Assembly (NCBI GenBank): GCA_039707655.1
Contig: CM077666.1
Coordinates: forward strand, 238,916,166-238,980,165
Length of the DNA: 64,000 nt
DNA from: Elymus sibiricus
Taxonomy: Eukaryota > Streptophyta > Magnoliopsida > Poales > Poaceae
Reading direction: 5' to 3'
The notes under the pieces are model-generated. The model saw only the letters and a list, made by a program, of their open reading frames with translations, was not told the origin of the DNA and made no database searches. Of this stretch, positions 11,527 to 24,495 are shown piece by piece. The first letter of the stretch is position 1. Each line of letters opens with the position of its first letter. Made by a program: the position numbers and the translations under genes.

Positions 11527-12869
11527 CTACTGCTTTAGTTGCCGGTGCGAGGAGTGCAAACATGCGCCTCCATCAACACACATGGCATCCACTGCATTTT
11601 GGAACTCCTTGCCAGACCCGCTTCCGTCCTTATCGCTATCATCCTCTTTTTGCTGGCCCTGAGCAGCCTTCTCTTTTGGCTGCTTGGCCTTGCCGCAGCG
11701 GCCTCCACGGCCACCATGGTCTTGCTTGCCGGACCCACCAGCACCATCTTGGGCATTCTCCTTGGCATGCTTCTCGTACTCTTGCTTCTGCTTTTTGGCA
11801 AGTTGCTCTACTTGCCGGCATTGTTGGAGATCGTGGCCCTCGGTGCGGTGGATCTTGCGGTACGGCCCGCCGGGCTTGCCAGCCTTCTCGCCTGCCACAG
11901 CTTCCTGGCAAGCATCGCACCTGGCAACCTCCTTGCCTGGGATGTCTGCCTTTGGCTTCTTGGTGGCATTGGTGTCGCCAGAGCTCTCGACGGCCAGTAT
12001 AGTCTTGTTCTTGCGCTTTCTGTTGCGCTTCATGTTCTTCTTCTGTGGGGTTGATGCGTCGTCGTCCTCGGAATTGACGTCTGCACCCGCATCTTCCCTG
12101 GGGAGTCGCCTCCCTTCCTCAGCACGTGCACACCTATCCACCAAGGCGTACAGATCATTGATGGTCTTGACCTGCTCGACCTTCATCTCAGACCGCATCC
12201 TACGGTTGCGCACATTCGTGTGGAACGTGGCAACGACAGCTGCGGGATGGATGTCGGGGATGTTGTGGTGCACACGGCTGAAACGTTGTATGTACTTGCG
12301 GAGGTTCTCTCCATCTCTTTGGGGGATCACCTGCAAATCGCTGGGCTGACCTGGGAGCTTGTGGCCACCCTGGTAAGCGCCAACGAAATGATGGCACAGA
12401 TCCGCCCAAGAAGAGATGGAGCCCTCAGGCAGGTTCATCAACCACGATCTGACGTTGGGCCGAAGCGCCAACGGGAAGTAGTTGGCGAGGACTTTCTCGT
12501 CCCATCCGCCGGCAGCCTCCACCGCGATGGTGTAGATGCCAAGGAATTCAGCTGGGTTGAGCGTGCCGTCGTACTTGTCGGGCAGCTCCAGCTTGAAGGC
12601 TCCGGGTGGACGGCCAGCGAGCTTGCCGTAGCTCACAAGTAAACCCTGGGCACCCCACATCGTAGGGCAAGTACCCAGCGGCTACCGGAGCGAGCACGTT
12701 CACTGCCGGCCTGGCACGGTCGTCAGATTGACGACGTGCTTCCCAGCGCCGCTCGATCTTCGTGCGAGTGTCTTCGTCGCACCACTTGCGGAGCACTTGG
12801 CGCTGATCTTGGCGGTACCGCGGATCTGACGAAGCCATAGACAGCACATCATGGTCGTCTGATTGGCGG
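11527..12869 (-). pseudogene. E2 gag, C-terminal two thirds, frameshifted
   Basis: The frame arriving from the E3 insertion point contains MASSDPRYRQDQRQVL (start codon at 12838). It shifts near 12,600-12,660 into the frame open to 11527. That frame carries a Retrotrans_gag-type core: LELPDKYDGTLNPAEFLGIY, then WLMNLPEGSISSWADLCHHF. The C-terminus is basic and low in complexity. A residual Cys/His segment (IHRTEGHDLQQC) stands where a zinc knuckle is expected. Gag binds and packages element RNA. The frame ends in an amber codon at 11527-11529, where an autonomous element would read on into pol. Confidence 0.75.
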
Positions 12870-12874
12870 GCTGG

Positions 12875-15800
12875 TGTCACAGCCCTAGAAATTGCTTGTA
12901 ATTAGTTGCATCAGCATCCATGCATCATGTTAAAATTCAACTGAATTTGAACTGGGGACTGATAAACCCTAGCACCAAATGAATTTCAGCTAGGATCAAA
13001 ATAAAAATATTTTCAATGAATCCAAAATGCCCATCAGAAAAGTTCATCATTCTTGGAAAAGGTGCAAACCTCTGCTAAAAATGATGCACACATTTTTGGA
13101 ACATTTCTGGATTTTTGAATTAAACCATAATGTATTTGAATTGGGGCATTTAATCGCTATAAATACTTTACAGCTCCAATAATTCTGAAATATTTTGTGG
13201 GGATTTGGAATAATCCATTTGGCAACCACAATATTTTTCAAAAGCAACAAAATTGAGTTGGTTTCAAAACCAAATTCAAAACACACCTGCAAATTAGAAA
13301 AATAGAAACATAAATAAGAAAAGACAGAGAGAGAGAGAGAGTTACCTACCTGCGGCCTGCTACTGTAGCAAAGGCCCAGCCCACCGCAGTCTCCTCCTGT
13401 CGTCTTCCTTGTCAGACAGAAGGACACGCGCGTGCTCGCCGCGCGCAGCCACACGCCCGGCCACCTCCTGCTTCTGCCGACGCCTGGACGAGGGGATAAG
13501 CTCCCCTTTGCGTCCAGATCGCGTCCACCTCCTCTGCTTGCCTACCCCTCGCTCTCCCTCGCCCTCTCTGCCGAACCTGACTGCCACCGTCGCCGCCCCT
13601 TGCTGTCCGCGCGGCCACCGTGCTCCTCATGCTCACCCGACGTGCCCAGGAGCTCCGCCGACCTTCTCTGCCGCATCCCCGTGTGCTCCTGCTCCTTCCC
13701 CTACGCTCGCCCCCTCCGTTCCCGTCCGCTAGCCACCATCCCCGTGCACCTGAGCTCAGGCCGCCGCCTCCGTCGTCGCTGCCATCAGCTCCGGTGACCC
13801 CGCAACCTGCTGCTGTCTTCCCTGGATGCACGGGAGCACGGGCTACCTCCCGGTGCCTTCCTCCGCCGCTCCTGTGGCCTCCCAAGCAGACGCCGCCGCG
13901 TCTCAAGGTTGCCGGAGGCAAGGTTCCGACCGGCTGACGTGGCCCTATAATTCGGGCCTAATCCCCATGCTAAACCACCACCACAGCCAATGACAGTGGG
14001 CCCCGCACGGTAATTAAACCCCTGGCAAATTACAAGTTTAGGTTAATTAAATCCAGTTAACTGACTGAGTCAATGACACATGGGACCCACGCGTCAGATT
14101 TGACCCTGGCCGACCCTATTGACTAGCTGATGTCAGCTTGACGTCATGCTGACGCGGTAAGTGTTTTCTGGAATTTCAAATAAATCTAATTGATTTATTT
14201 ATTTCAGAATTTAGTCAAAACTTCTAAAATTCATAGAAATTAAACCGTAACTCCAATGAAAATAAATTATATATGAAAAATTATCAGAGAAATACGAAGA
14301 ATCTGTTTATGCCATGTTCATGCATGTTTGAGCAAGTAAACATCACCAACTAGGAGAATTCATGAATAGGGCAATTTATGAAATAGCATTTGGAGTTGGA
14401 ATTTGATCTTGTTTGAATTCCACTTCAATTAACTTGGCTAAATATTGCATTAGGTCAATTCAGCACCTTAACATGACATGTCATTCATTTGGATGTGCAT
14501 TGCATTGAATGTGTTTCCTTTTCCTGGTTGCCGGTGTTTGTTCCTTCTCAGTAGAAGACGGTTTCCGATGTTGAGATCGTTGACACCGATGAAGAGCAGT
14601 ATCATCTTCAGAAGTGCCAGGCAAGCATACCCCCATTGAGCATTCCGATACAATCCCACTCTCTCGCTCTTGCTCTCTTTTACTGCATTAGGACAACAAC
14701 GATTCAACTGTTACTTGTTGCGGTAGTTGAACCCATTCCTCTGCATGACCTGTCTTTGCCACAGTAAATAGTTGAAACCCACTAGCATGAGTAGGATTTG
14801 TTTGAGCCATGATGTGCCTACTCATTCATGCTTGCTTGTCATGCCTGCTATGCGTAGAGTTGTGTCAGGTCTAATTCACCTAGGAATGAATTGGAATGTT
14901 GTGTTCATGTCCTACTGTGTGAGAGCTAAGTGTGTGAATACGATTTGGTAAAGGTAGCGATGAGAGGCCATGTAGGAGTACATGGTGGGTTGTCTCATTG
15001 GGACCGTCCTTAAGAACTGAGTCCTGTGTATGTTATCCAAGACAGTTACTACCCCACATTGGGCTCCGGCCACTCCAAGCTCTCTCGACTTATTAATCGC
15101 CTAGATCTTTGTCCTGGAGTCGCAACTAGTTTCTGGTGTTTGTAGGTAGTGTTAGTAGTTTACCAAGTGGCACCCGGTACATGTGTGCTTGGGACAGACT
15201 AGGCACCGTGGCCCGGTGTACCAAGTGGCACCCGGATGGTGGACTTGGGAACCCTGCACACATCGTTTGGGGCCGTAGTGGAAACCTCGGCCGGACTTCC
15301 TTGCGGGTCGGACTCAAATAGGCGATAAACCTGGACTAGAGTCTTGCGTGGTTAGTCAGGTTGTGGCCGACACCCTCGCCAGGCTTCCGCTTGAAGGTTG
15401 CCGAGATACATGACGCATATATGGTGGTAAGTGGTGAGAGTGTGTGTGAAGAAGTACACCGCTGCAGGGTAATATGATCTATTCAAATAGCCGCGTCCTC
15501 GGATATGGACTACTTGGAGACTTATATGGTTCATAGACAAGTTGAAGTGGATACTCTAAAATGCGCAAGATAAGTGTGAGTGTTAAGGATGGCCTTCTCG
15601 TGGGGAGACGGGAGAGGATCCGTAGTGGTGTATTGATATGGTGAATATGTGGACTCGTGTGCGCTCTCTCACCCCAAAGAAGTTACTGGTAGTCGTAGTT
15701 CAGGATAGCCACTGAGTCAAAGCTGGCTTGCTGCAGTTAAACTCCACCATCCCCTTGTTGATACTGATGCATATGTAGCTAGGTCTGATGTAAGTCTTGT

Positions 15801-16639
15801 TGAGTACATTTGTACTCACGTTTGCTTAATTTATGTTTTTGCAGAGGAGACTTCAGTCTCACTTTAGATTCCTGCGATGAGGTCGACGTTGACCGATTAG
15901 CTTGGGAATCCCAGACAGAGGTCTGGTTCCTTTGGAGGGTCTGGTAGATATACAGGCCTTCCGGCCTTCTTTCTTTTCAGCTGTCTGTACTCAGACAGGT
16001 TTATGCTTCTGTTGCTTGTATGACTTTGTATGTTCGGTCATGAGACCCATGGTTGTAATATCATGCTATGTATGGCTCCTCGGAGCCTCTTAAAGAAATA
16101 CTTTGTGTCGTAGAGTTATGTTGTGACGCCATGTTGTGTCTACACATATCAAGCATATTGTGTGTATGTTATTGAAAAGCTTTGGTATGTGTGGGATCCG
16201 ACACCTAGTTGTTTATTCTTAGTAGCCTTCCTTATGGGGAAATGCCTCCTAGTGCTTCCATCCGGAACACATGGATTGACCGGCATGTGTTCTTCTTTGC
16301 TCCTGTGTCTGTCCCTATGGGGAAATGTCACGCAGTGTTCCTTTAAGTCCTTGTAGCTTGCTACGACTTGGGTTCATACGTTGATGACCGACACGTGCAT
16401 TGTTGGGTCATGTATGCATGTCCCTGTAAGTTTGTGCCACCTTGGTTTATGACTAGTCATGTCGGCCCGGGTTCTCTGTCATATGGATGCTAGCGACACA
16501 ATCATATACGTGAGCCAAAAGGCACAAACGGTCCCGATCCAGGTAAAGGCGGCAGCCATGGGTTACCGTGCGTGAGGCCGCAAAGTGATATGATGTGTTA
16601 CATGCTAGATCGGTGTGACTTAGGATCGGGGTCCTGACA
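12875..16639 (+). repeat. E3 5' LTR (3765 bp)
   Basis: Matches 20604-24490 with scattered differences. The main length difference is a ~135-bp segment missing here after 13655 and present at 21386-21520. It contains a (GA)n run at 13326-13341 and a strongly GC-rich section (about 13380-13940) with spurious long ORFs on both strands. The rest is AT-rich, with no gene. Confidence 0.9.
13326..13341. repeat. (GA)n microsatellite in E3 5' LTR
   Basis: Run of alternating a and g. The corresponding place in the 3' LTR (about 21047-21067) is shorter and mixed with gata units, so it varies between the two LTRs. Confidence 0.8.
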
Positions 16640-16643
16640 GCTT

Positions 16644-16655
16644 TGGTATCAGAGC
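16644..16655 (+). other. E3 primer-binding site (initiator tRNA-Met type)
   Basis: TGGTATCAGAGC begins five bases after the 5' LTR end at 16639. Confidence 0.88.
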
Positions 16656-18428
16656 CTGACTTCCTATAGGATTACCAAGCCAAACTGGTCGAAGTCGAGT
16701 CTAGAAATGCTTTAGTTATATAGGGGAATTGATTGTGGAAGGGAACGTAAGGCTCTTTTTACTCCTTATCTTGTGTCCCTCTGATTCTGAGTCGCCCTCC
16801 TCTTTTCTACGGGGTTAAGAAACTAGGCTTTCTCATATATCTATCAGGATGACGAGTTACTATGCTGGAGACTTATAGGAAAGGTGTTGTTCCCTCAGAT
16901 CGGTGTTTCCATAGTAATTCTGTTGTTGTGTTGTCAGTTTTCTTGCAGATTGCCTCATTTTCATGCCCGTACAGCCGTTATGCTGTCTGAGTTATCCCAG
17001 GTTTCTAAATAATCTGATGCATTTGCAAATCTTTCCTCCCTATTCTCGATGTCCTTTGGGCCAGACTAACCACACTAGTTATTGTGTTGAGGTACTCCGT
17101 TGCCTCGACTTAAATTGTTCAAGTTATTAGAAAACTAGGATATCTCAGAGAACCACCCAGTAATCTGGCCATGTTTTGGATTCTAGTGTGATAATTCTGG
17201 CCATCATACTCGAAAGCATCTCGTGGTATTATTTAGTTAGTAGGTACTCTATTTCTGGGTTCTTGAACCCATGATTCATCCTGCTCACTCCCGTTGATAG
17301 TGTTTGCTCGTTCCTTTAGGATATGAGTAACCTTTGTGATAGTCTTCCAGGTTCGTGGTTTATCATTCTTCCAATACCATGAACCAGTATGGCAGAAGTT
17401 CTTTGAACCAAAAGATCACAATAAGAGTGCTCTTGATGAGTTCTCCATTCTACATTGTGACTCTGGCAATCCAACCCTTCTGCATGGGATATCCGGAAGA
17501 AATATGTTGAGCCTTGCTAGGCATGCTAATCTATGCATCACAACTCAGAAAATCATATGTTCCTTTGAGTTGTCCCCCTTCAGTTGTATCTCGACCACCG
17601 TCTATCAATTGATAGTCAAGGGTATGTCCTGCATTCGTGTTCATCGATGCCTAATATTCTTATGGTCCGTCAAGCCATTCTATTTCAGAATGTCTAGGAG
17701 AAACAAACTCCAGCACCTCATCCATATCTAGGATTGGGTCAAAGCAGTTGTATTCCACAGATCAAAGTGCCAATCCAGCTTTTGTTCTGTTCTACCCTGG
17801 AGTATTACCCCCTTTATGTCAGGATTATCATGGGAATTGCACACTACCCTATGAATTTTTGATACAGTGATACTTCTTGTCATCATTATTCATTTCTTGG
17901 TCTCCGTGTTGTTGCAACCGGAATACCGACAAGTGAACCGTGATGTGTGAAATCAATACTCCTAGCAATTCCGTTGCCCGATAGTTAATGGACAATAATT
18001 TCATTCTTAGTGTGATGGTTACTGAATCACCATAGTACGATTGATCGTGCTACCTAGTTCATATTTCTTGGTGCACTTTTCGATCAATGAGTTTGGATTG
18101 TGTCAATATCTCACTGTTTGATCATTTAGTCTTGCCCTGAAAAGCAAGATTGTTCTCGAGCTTAGTAACATATCGATGGTTTGTGATTTTCCGGATATCT
18201 TCTCGGAAGTATCACTAGGTTGTCCCCTGACCGTTATGTTGAGTTCGTGATCAAGTTAGTTTTCCTATAAACCACCCCTTCTCCAAGAATCTGTGTCGAT
18301 ACCCTGAGCTAGTTGGTTAAGCTAAACAACAACCTGGAGAGTTGGAAGATAAAAGCTTTGTCTGACTTAGTTCATTCCAAAGGGATATTTTTTGTGTGTG
18401 TGTTGAAACAAGATGATATCTTCATCGA

Positions 18429-18611
18429 TTGACCTTCGTGGTCCATTTTTGGATATATCGTCCTATCCAATCTTTTGATTTGGGTGTGGGCTATCGTCAA
18501 ATCAAAATCAGAACCAACGATTATCCTACTGTTGTCTTACTCATGGTTGTTCCTCGAGCATACACCATTATATCTTTTGGTCTGACCAATACTATCACCA
18601 TGTTCATATAG
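18429..18611 (+). pseudogene. E3 reverse transcriptase fragment
   Basis: The frame reads IQSFDLGVGYRQIKIRTND followed by ISFGLTN. These correspond to the Gypsy RT blocks usually written DLRSGYHQI and SFGLTNAP. The catalytic YxDD block is not found downstream in this frame. Identification rests on these two motifs in correct order and spacing. Confidence 0.7.
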
Positions 18612-18952
18612 TTGTGGAATTCCATCTTCATTGGAATTTAGATGACTTGTTGTTGAGCCCATCAGCAGCATTTTTATCTCCTCCATGATTCATGTTGGAC
18701 ATTATAGCTAGTGTTGGAAATTTCTGTAAACATTATCTTCGTGCTAGCCCATGAAGTATATGTTTGGATGAAAGAAGTGACCTCCTCTAATTCACATGCA
18801 TTTGATGTAAGTTGCCGCCATAAATTCGAGAAAGTTATTTTTGTTACCTCTGAAATCATCCCAAGTCAGCCATGCACGTGCGAAGTATACTATGGTCTGG
18901 TAGATTTGCAACCTCCATTCCATGTGTATTCCCTAGCACACCAAGCGATTGA

Positions 18953-19273
18953 TTGACTTGTTCAAGGAGAAGAAGTTCTTTCTTAAGAGCTAACCCGGGC
19001 TTATACAAGGATTTCGTTATCCTCGATGATGGTTCCCAACCAGAACTCGGTTGCATTTTGTTGCAAGACTTTTATGTGGTCATGCTTGTCTTGGGCAGTG
19101 TGTTCACGTGTGTCTTGCCATCCAGCTCATGTCTTGGATCTTACTACCATAGTTCATTTCCCGAGAATCTCACAACGTCATCTCTTCGATTTGTGTTGCA
19201 AACTTTCTTTTTCAAACATGCTGAGTCTGAAGTATCCTGTCACCAACCAGATCTGAATCTCAGGCAGATATGA
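18953..19273 (+). pseudogene. E3 RNase H fragment
   Basis: The frame includes FVILDDGSQPELGCILLQD, the RNase H opening strand with its first acidic residue. It ends with QPDLNLRQ, a conserved block near the end of the Gypsy RNase H domain. The middle is not recognisable, so the domain is decayed. It lies about 350 bp after the RT fragment, the expected order. Confidence 0.7.
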
Positions 19274-20565
19274 TGGTTGATACATCTCCTAAGAATTATA
19301 ATATTGGTCTCTCTGTAACCCGGTAAAGTGGTGTCGTGGCCAACACACCTGGCCGGAAGACCTATTATTGTAGTATTTTGATTGAGCAATTTGGCCACTC
19401 CTCATGAGGATTTGACTTATCCTGGAAGTTGTTCTTTATGGAATCTTTGTGCTCCTGTAGTCTGACCTTTACTTGATGTTCTAGATGTTACGCTAGTACA
19501 TCAAGGAGAACATTAGAAGCGGAGTGCTAAATGTCTCTCGATCGATCATCCAGAATTTGTTCCCTTGGCTTCGCTAGGGTGAAATCTGAGAAAGTGGTTG
19601 TCTTTCTTTGCATCTGCATTCTCCACCATTATTCATCTCGGTAGTATGAAGTGTTGCCAAGATCTTGACATAGTTGCTGGTAAAACCCTAATGAATATGG
19701 AAATGCTCAAGTTCTTGAGAGCACGCTCAGGCACTAGGTCTTATCGTCGGCATTAATTGGGATGTGCCCTCAGTTCTTTCAATTATTCCATAGCCATCCA
19801 AACAGTGGAATCACTCTCTACTGTTGAGCCTTCTCCCCAGTTACTAGAATCATTCACAGCATTGCATTTTGTTCCCAGCTTGCACCCGCCATTGTGCCAT
19901 TTTCCCATGGGCTGCCTTCTCAGTAATTGTTGTTCAGGATCATCTTCAAAAGTGGTCTTACCATGGGTCCCATCCATTTCCGATGATAAGCAAAAATCAT
20001 CCATCGCATTGTCTTCAACAAGGTAGTCCACATCATCCATTCTGGTCTGAGTATGCCATTCTTTTGACCTCCTCCAAACGATCGTTTGTGATTTGCCTTA
20101 GGCCGGTATAGAGAGTTTCAATGATCTATGTATCAAAAGTAATTCTTTTTGCCACTTAAGGGAATAATTCTACGAGCCACCTCCCCTAAGGTGCCCAGTT
20201 ATGGTGTCAAGGGGCAACTTAACTCCTCGCTACTTTGAAACCTCTTCACCATCTTAAGCGTGGAATTGTTGCCTACCACATTGAATGTTCGTCATCTACT
20301 TCCTTTCCTCGCTCCTGGTGTGTGTTTTGTGCCTCAGCTCAAGAGACGTTCTTATGTCTCACTCCATGAGTTGATCTTGAGTTGCTCGATCTTCGAGAAG
20401 ATCGATTCCTGTAGAGTTTCTTCTGTCAACATCGTGTTGGGTGAAGTTCTCAAAGGCAAAGACGTCAAGATCAAAACGATGCAACAGATCAACATCCTCG
20501 GGAATTGCAACTTGGATCATGAAGACTGTGTCAGTCCTGTGTCCCCTTCCTCTTACCCTACGCTT

Positions 20566-20603
20566 GAATCTCGGGACGAGATTCTTGTTTAGTGGGGGTG
20601 AGT
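20566..20603 (+). other. E3 pre-LTR palindrome and polypurine tract
   Basis: gaatctcgggacgagattc (20566-20584; arms gaatctcg/cgagattc) is followed by tagtgggggtgagt (20590-20603), directly before the 3' LTR. Arrangement as at 2985-3022 in E1, opposite strand. Confidence 0.75.
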
Positions 20604-23600
20604 TGTCACAGCCCTAGAAATTGCTTGTAATTAGTTGCATCAGCATCCATGCATCATGTTAAAATTCAACTGAATTTGAACTGGGGACTGATAAACCCTA
20701 GCACCAAATGAATTTCAGCTAGGATCAAAATAAAAATATTTTCAATGAATCGAAAATGCCCTTCAGAAAAGTTCATCATTCTTGGAAAAGGTGCAAACCT
20801 CTGCTAAAAATGATGCACACATTTTTGGAACATTTCTGGATTTTTGAATTAAACCATAATGTATTTGAATTGGGGCATTTAATCACTATAAATACTTTAT
20901 AGCTCCAATAATTCTGAAATATTTTGTGGGGATTTGGAATAATCCATTTGGCACTCACAATACTTTTCAGAAGCAACTAAATTGAGTTGGTTTCAAAACC
21001 AAATTCAAAACACACCTGCAAATTAGAAATAAAACAAACAGAAATAAGAAAAGATAGATAGAGAGAGTTACCTACCTGCGGCCTTCTACTGTAGCAAAGG
21101 CCCAGCCCACCGCAGACTCCTCCTGTCGTCTTCCTCCTCGGACAGAAGGACGCACGCGTGCTCGCCGCGCGCAGCCACACGCCCGGCCACCTCCTGCTTC
21201 TGTCGACGCCTGGACGAGGGGATAAGCTCCCCTTTGCGTCCAGATCGCGTCCACCTCCTCTGCTCGCCTACCCCTTGCTCTCCCTCGCCCTCTCGGCCGA
21301 ACCCGAGCGCCACCGTCGCCGCCCCTTGCTGTCCGCGCGGCAACCGTGCTCCTCACGCTCACCCGACGTGCCCAGGAGCTCCGCCCCGACCACTTCTTCC
21401 TCTCCATCGAGCCGTGCGAGCCCGAACGCCCTGAGAAGCCGCCTTCGCTGTCGTCTTCTTCGCCATGGCCGGTGGATGCCGTCCGTCGATCCGCTCCGTC
21501 CAAGCGTCCCCGAGCCCGCTGACCTTCTCTGCCGCATCCCCGTGAGCTCCTGCTCCTTCCCCTACGCTCGCCCCCTCCGTTCCCGTCCGCTAGCCGCCAT
21601 CCCCGTGCACCTGAGCTCCGGCCGCCGCCTCCGTCATCGCTGCCATCAGCTTCGGCGACCCTGCGACCTGCTGCTGTCTTCCCTGGATGCACGGGAGCAC
21701 GGGCTACCTCCCGGTGCCTTCCTCCACCGCTCCTGTGGCCTCCCGAGCGGACGCCGCAGCGTCTCAAGGTCGTCGGCGGCAAGGTTCGGACCGGCTAACG
21801 TGGCCCTGTAATTAGGGCCTAATCCCCATGCTAAACCACCACCACAGCCAATGACAGTGGGCCCCGCACGGTAATTAAACCCCTGGCAAATTACTAGTTT
21901 AGGTTAATTAAATCTAGTTAACTGACTGAGTCAATGACACGTGGGACCCACGCGTCAGATTTGATCCTGGCCGACCCTGTTGACTAGCCAGACGTCATGC
22001 TGACGTGGTAAGTGTTTTTTGGAATTTCAAATAAATCTAATTGATTTATTTATTTCAGAATTTAGTCAAAACTTCTAAAATTCGTAGAAATTAAACCGTA
22101 ACTCCAATGAAAATAAATTATATATGAAAAATTATCAGAGAAATATGAAGAATCTGTTTATGCCAAGTTCATGCATGTTTGACCAAGTAAACATCACCAA
22201 CTAGGACAATTCATGATTAGGGCAATTTATGAAATAGCATTTGGAGTTGGAATTTGATCTTGTTTGGATTCCACTTCAATTAACTTGGCTAAATATTGCA
22301 TTATGTCAATTCAGCACCTTAACATGACATGTCATTCATTTGGATGTGCGTTGCATTGAATGTGTTTCCTTTTCCTGGTTGCCGGTGTTTGTTCCTTCTC
22401 GGTAGAAGACGGTTTCCGATGTTGTGATCGTTCACACCGATGAAGAGCAGTATCATCTTCAGAAGTGCCAGGCAAGCAAACCCCCATTGAGCATTCCGAT
22501 ACAATCCTACTCTCTCGCTCTTGCTCTCTTTTACTGCATTAGGACAACAATAATTCAACTGTTACTTGTTGCGGTAGTTGAACCCATTCCTCTGCATGAC
22601 CTGTCTTTGCCACAGTAAATAGTTGAAACCCACTAGCGTGAGTAGGAGTTGTTTGAGCTATGATGTGCCTACTCATTCATGCTTGCTTGTCATGCCTGCT
22701 ATGCATAGAGTTGTGTCAGGTCTGATTCACCTGGGAATGAATTGGAATGTTGTGTTCATATCCTACTGTGTGAGAGCTAAGTGTGTGAACACGATTTGGT
22801 AAAGGTGGCGATGAGAGGCCATGTAGGAGTACATGGTGGGTTGTCTCATTGGGACTGTCCTTAAGAACTGAGTCCTGTGTATGTTATCCAAGACAGTTAC
22901 TACCACACATTGGGCTCCGGGCACTCCAAGCTCTCTCGACTTATTAATCGCCTAGATCTCTGTCCAGGAGTCGCAACTAGTTTCTAGTGTTTGTAGGTAG
23001 TGTTAGTAGTCTACCAAGTGGCACCCGGTACAGGTGGGCTTGGGACAGACTAGGCACCGTGGCCTGGTGTACCAAGTGGCACCCGGATGGTGGACTTGGG
23101 AACCCTGCACACATCGTTTGGGGCCGTAGTGGAAACCTCGGTCGGACTTCCTTGCGGGTCGGACTCAAAGAGGCGATAAACCTGGACTAGAGTCTTGCGT
23201 GGTTAGTCAGGTTGTGGCCGACACCCTCGCCAGGCTTCCGCTTGAAGGTTGCCGAGATACATGACGCGTATATGGTGGTAAGTGGTGAGAGCGTGTGTGA
23301 AGAAGTACACCCCTGCAGGGTAATATGATCTATTCGAATAGCCGCGTCCTCGGATATGGACTACTTGGAGACTTATATGGTTCATAGACAAGTTGAAGTG
23401 GATACTCTAAAATGCGCAAGATAAGTGTGAGTGCTATGGATGGCCTTCTCGTAGGGAGACGGGAGAGGACCCATAGTGGTGTATTGATATGGTGAATATG
23501 TGGACTCGTGTGCGCTCTCTCACCCCAAAGAAGTTACTGGTAGTCGTAGTTCAGGATAGCCACTGAGTCAAAGCTGGCTTGCTGCAGTTAAACTCCACCA

Positions 23601-24490
23601 TCCCCTTGTTGATACTGATGCATATGTAGCTAGGTCTGATGTAAGTCTTGCTGAGTACATTTGTACTCGTGTTTGCTTAATTTATGTTTTTGCAGAGGAG
23701 ACTTCAGTCTCACTTTAGATTCCTGCGATGAAGTCGATGTTGACTGATTATCTTGGGAATCCCAGACAGAGGTCTGGTTCCTTTGGAGGGTCTGGTAGAT
23801 AGACAGGCCTTCCAGTCTTCTTTCTTTTCAGGTGTCTGTACTCAAACAGGTTTATGCTTCCGTTGCTTGTATGACTTTGTATGTTGGGTCATGAGACCCA
23901 TGGTTGTAATATCATGCTCTGTATGGCTCCTCGGAGCCTCTTAAAGAAATACTTTGTGTCGTAGAGTTATGTTGTGACGCCATGTTGTATCTACACCTAT
24001 CGAGCATATTGTGTGTATGTTATTGAAATGCTTTGGTATGTGTGGGATCCGACACCTAGTTGTTTATTCTTGGTAGCCTTCCATATGGGGAAATGCCTCC
24101 TAGTGCTTCCATCCGGAACACATGGATTGACTGGCATGTGTCCTTCTTTGCTCCTGTGTCTGTCCCTACGGGGAAATGTCATGCGGTGTTCCTTTAATTC
24201 CTTGTAGCTTGCGACGACTTGGGTTCATACGTTGATGGCTGACACGTGCATTGCTGGGTCATGTATGCCTGTCCCTGTAAGTTTGTGCCACCTTGGTTTA
24301 CGACTAGTCATGTCGGCCCGGGTTCTCTGTCATATGGATGCTAGCGACACAATCATATACGTGAGCCAAAAGGCGCAAACGGTCCCGGCCCAGGTAAAGG
24401 CGGCAACCGTGGGTTACCGTGCGTGAGGCCGCAAAGTGATATGATGTGTTACATGCTAGATCGGTCTGACTTAGGATCGGGGTCCTGACA
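20604..24490 (+). repeat. E3 3' LTR (3887 bp)
   Basis: Second copy of 12875-16639, same termini. It has the extra ~135 bp at 21386-21520 within the GC-rich section. It is followed by TSD GCTGG (24491-24495) and then E2 gag. Confidence 0.9.
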
Positions 24491-24495
24491 GCTGG

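Larger units (their letters stand above)
16657..20589 (+). pseudogene. E3 decayed gag-pol region
   Basis: About 3.9 kb between primer site and polypurine tract, with no frame longer than ~130 codons. Recognisable remains are an RT block (18429-18611) and an RNase H block (18953-19273). The end ESRDEIL (about 20569-20589) resembles the C-terminus of grass Tekay-type polyproteins. Gag, protease and integrase cannot be read by eye, although lengths and order fit a full polyprotein eroded by many stops and indels. The element depends on relatives for mobility or is dead. Confidence 0.65.
12875..24490 (+). mobile_element. E3: Ty3/Gypsy retrotransposon (Tekay/Del chromovirus-like), complete with both LTRs
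   Basis: LTRs at 12875-16639 and 20604-24490 begin tgtcacagccc and end gtcctgaca. A perfect 5-bp duplication GCTGG flanks the element (12870-12874 and 24491-24495). A Met-type primer site follows the first LTR and tagtgggggtgagt precedes the second. The interior carries decayed RT and RNase H of Gypsy type on the plus strand. It is inserted into E2 gag; removing it with one TSD copy brings the two E2 gag reading frames back together. Confidence 0.92.

Noticed and set aside
10147..12642. Plus-strand ORFs of up to 221 codons opposite E2 gag-pol
   Set aside because: Mirror images of the minus-strand polyprotein, which has clear protease and RT motifs.
13412..13937. Long ORFs in the E3 LTR GC island (also 21072-21811, up to 236 codons)
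   Set aside because: Open on both strands at once, low-complexity, altered by the 135-bp difference between LTRs; no domain.
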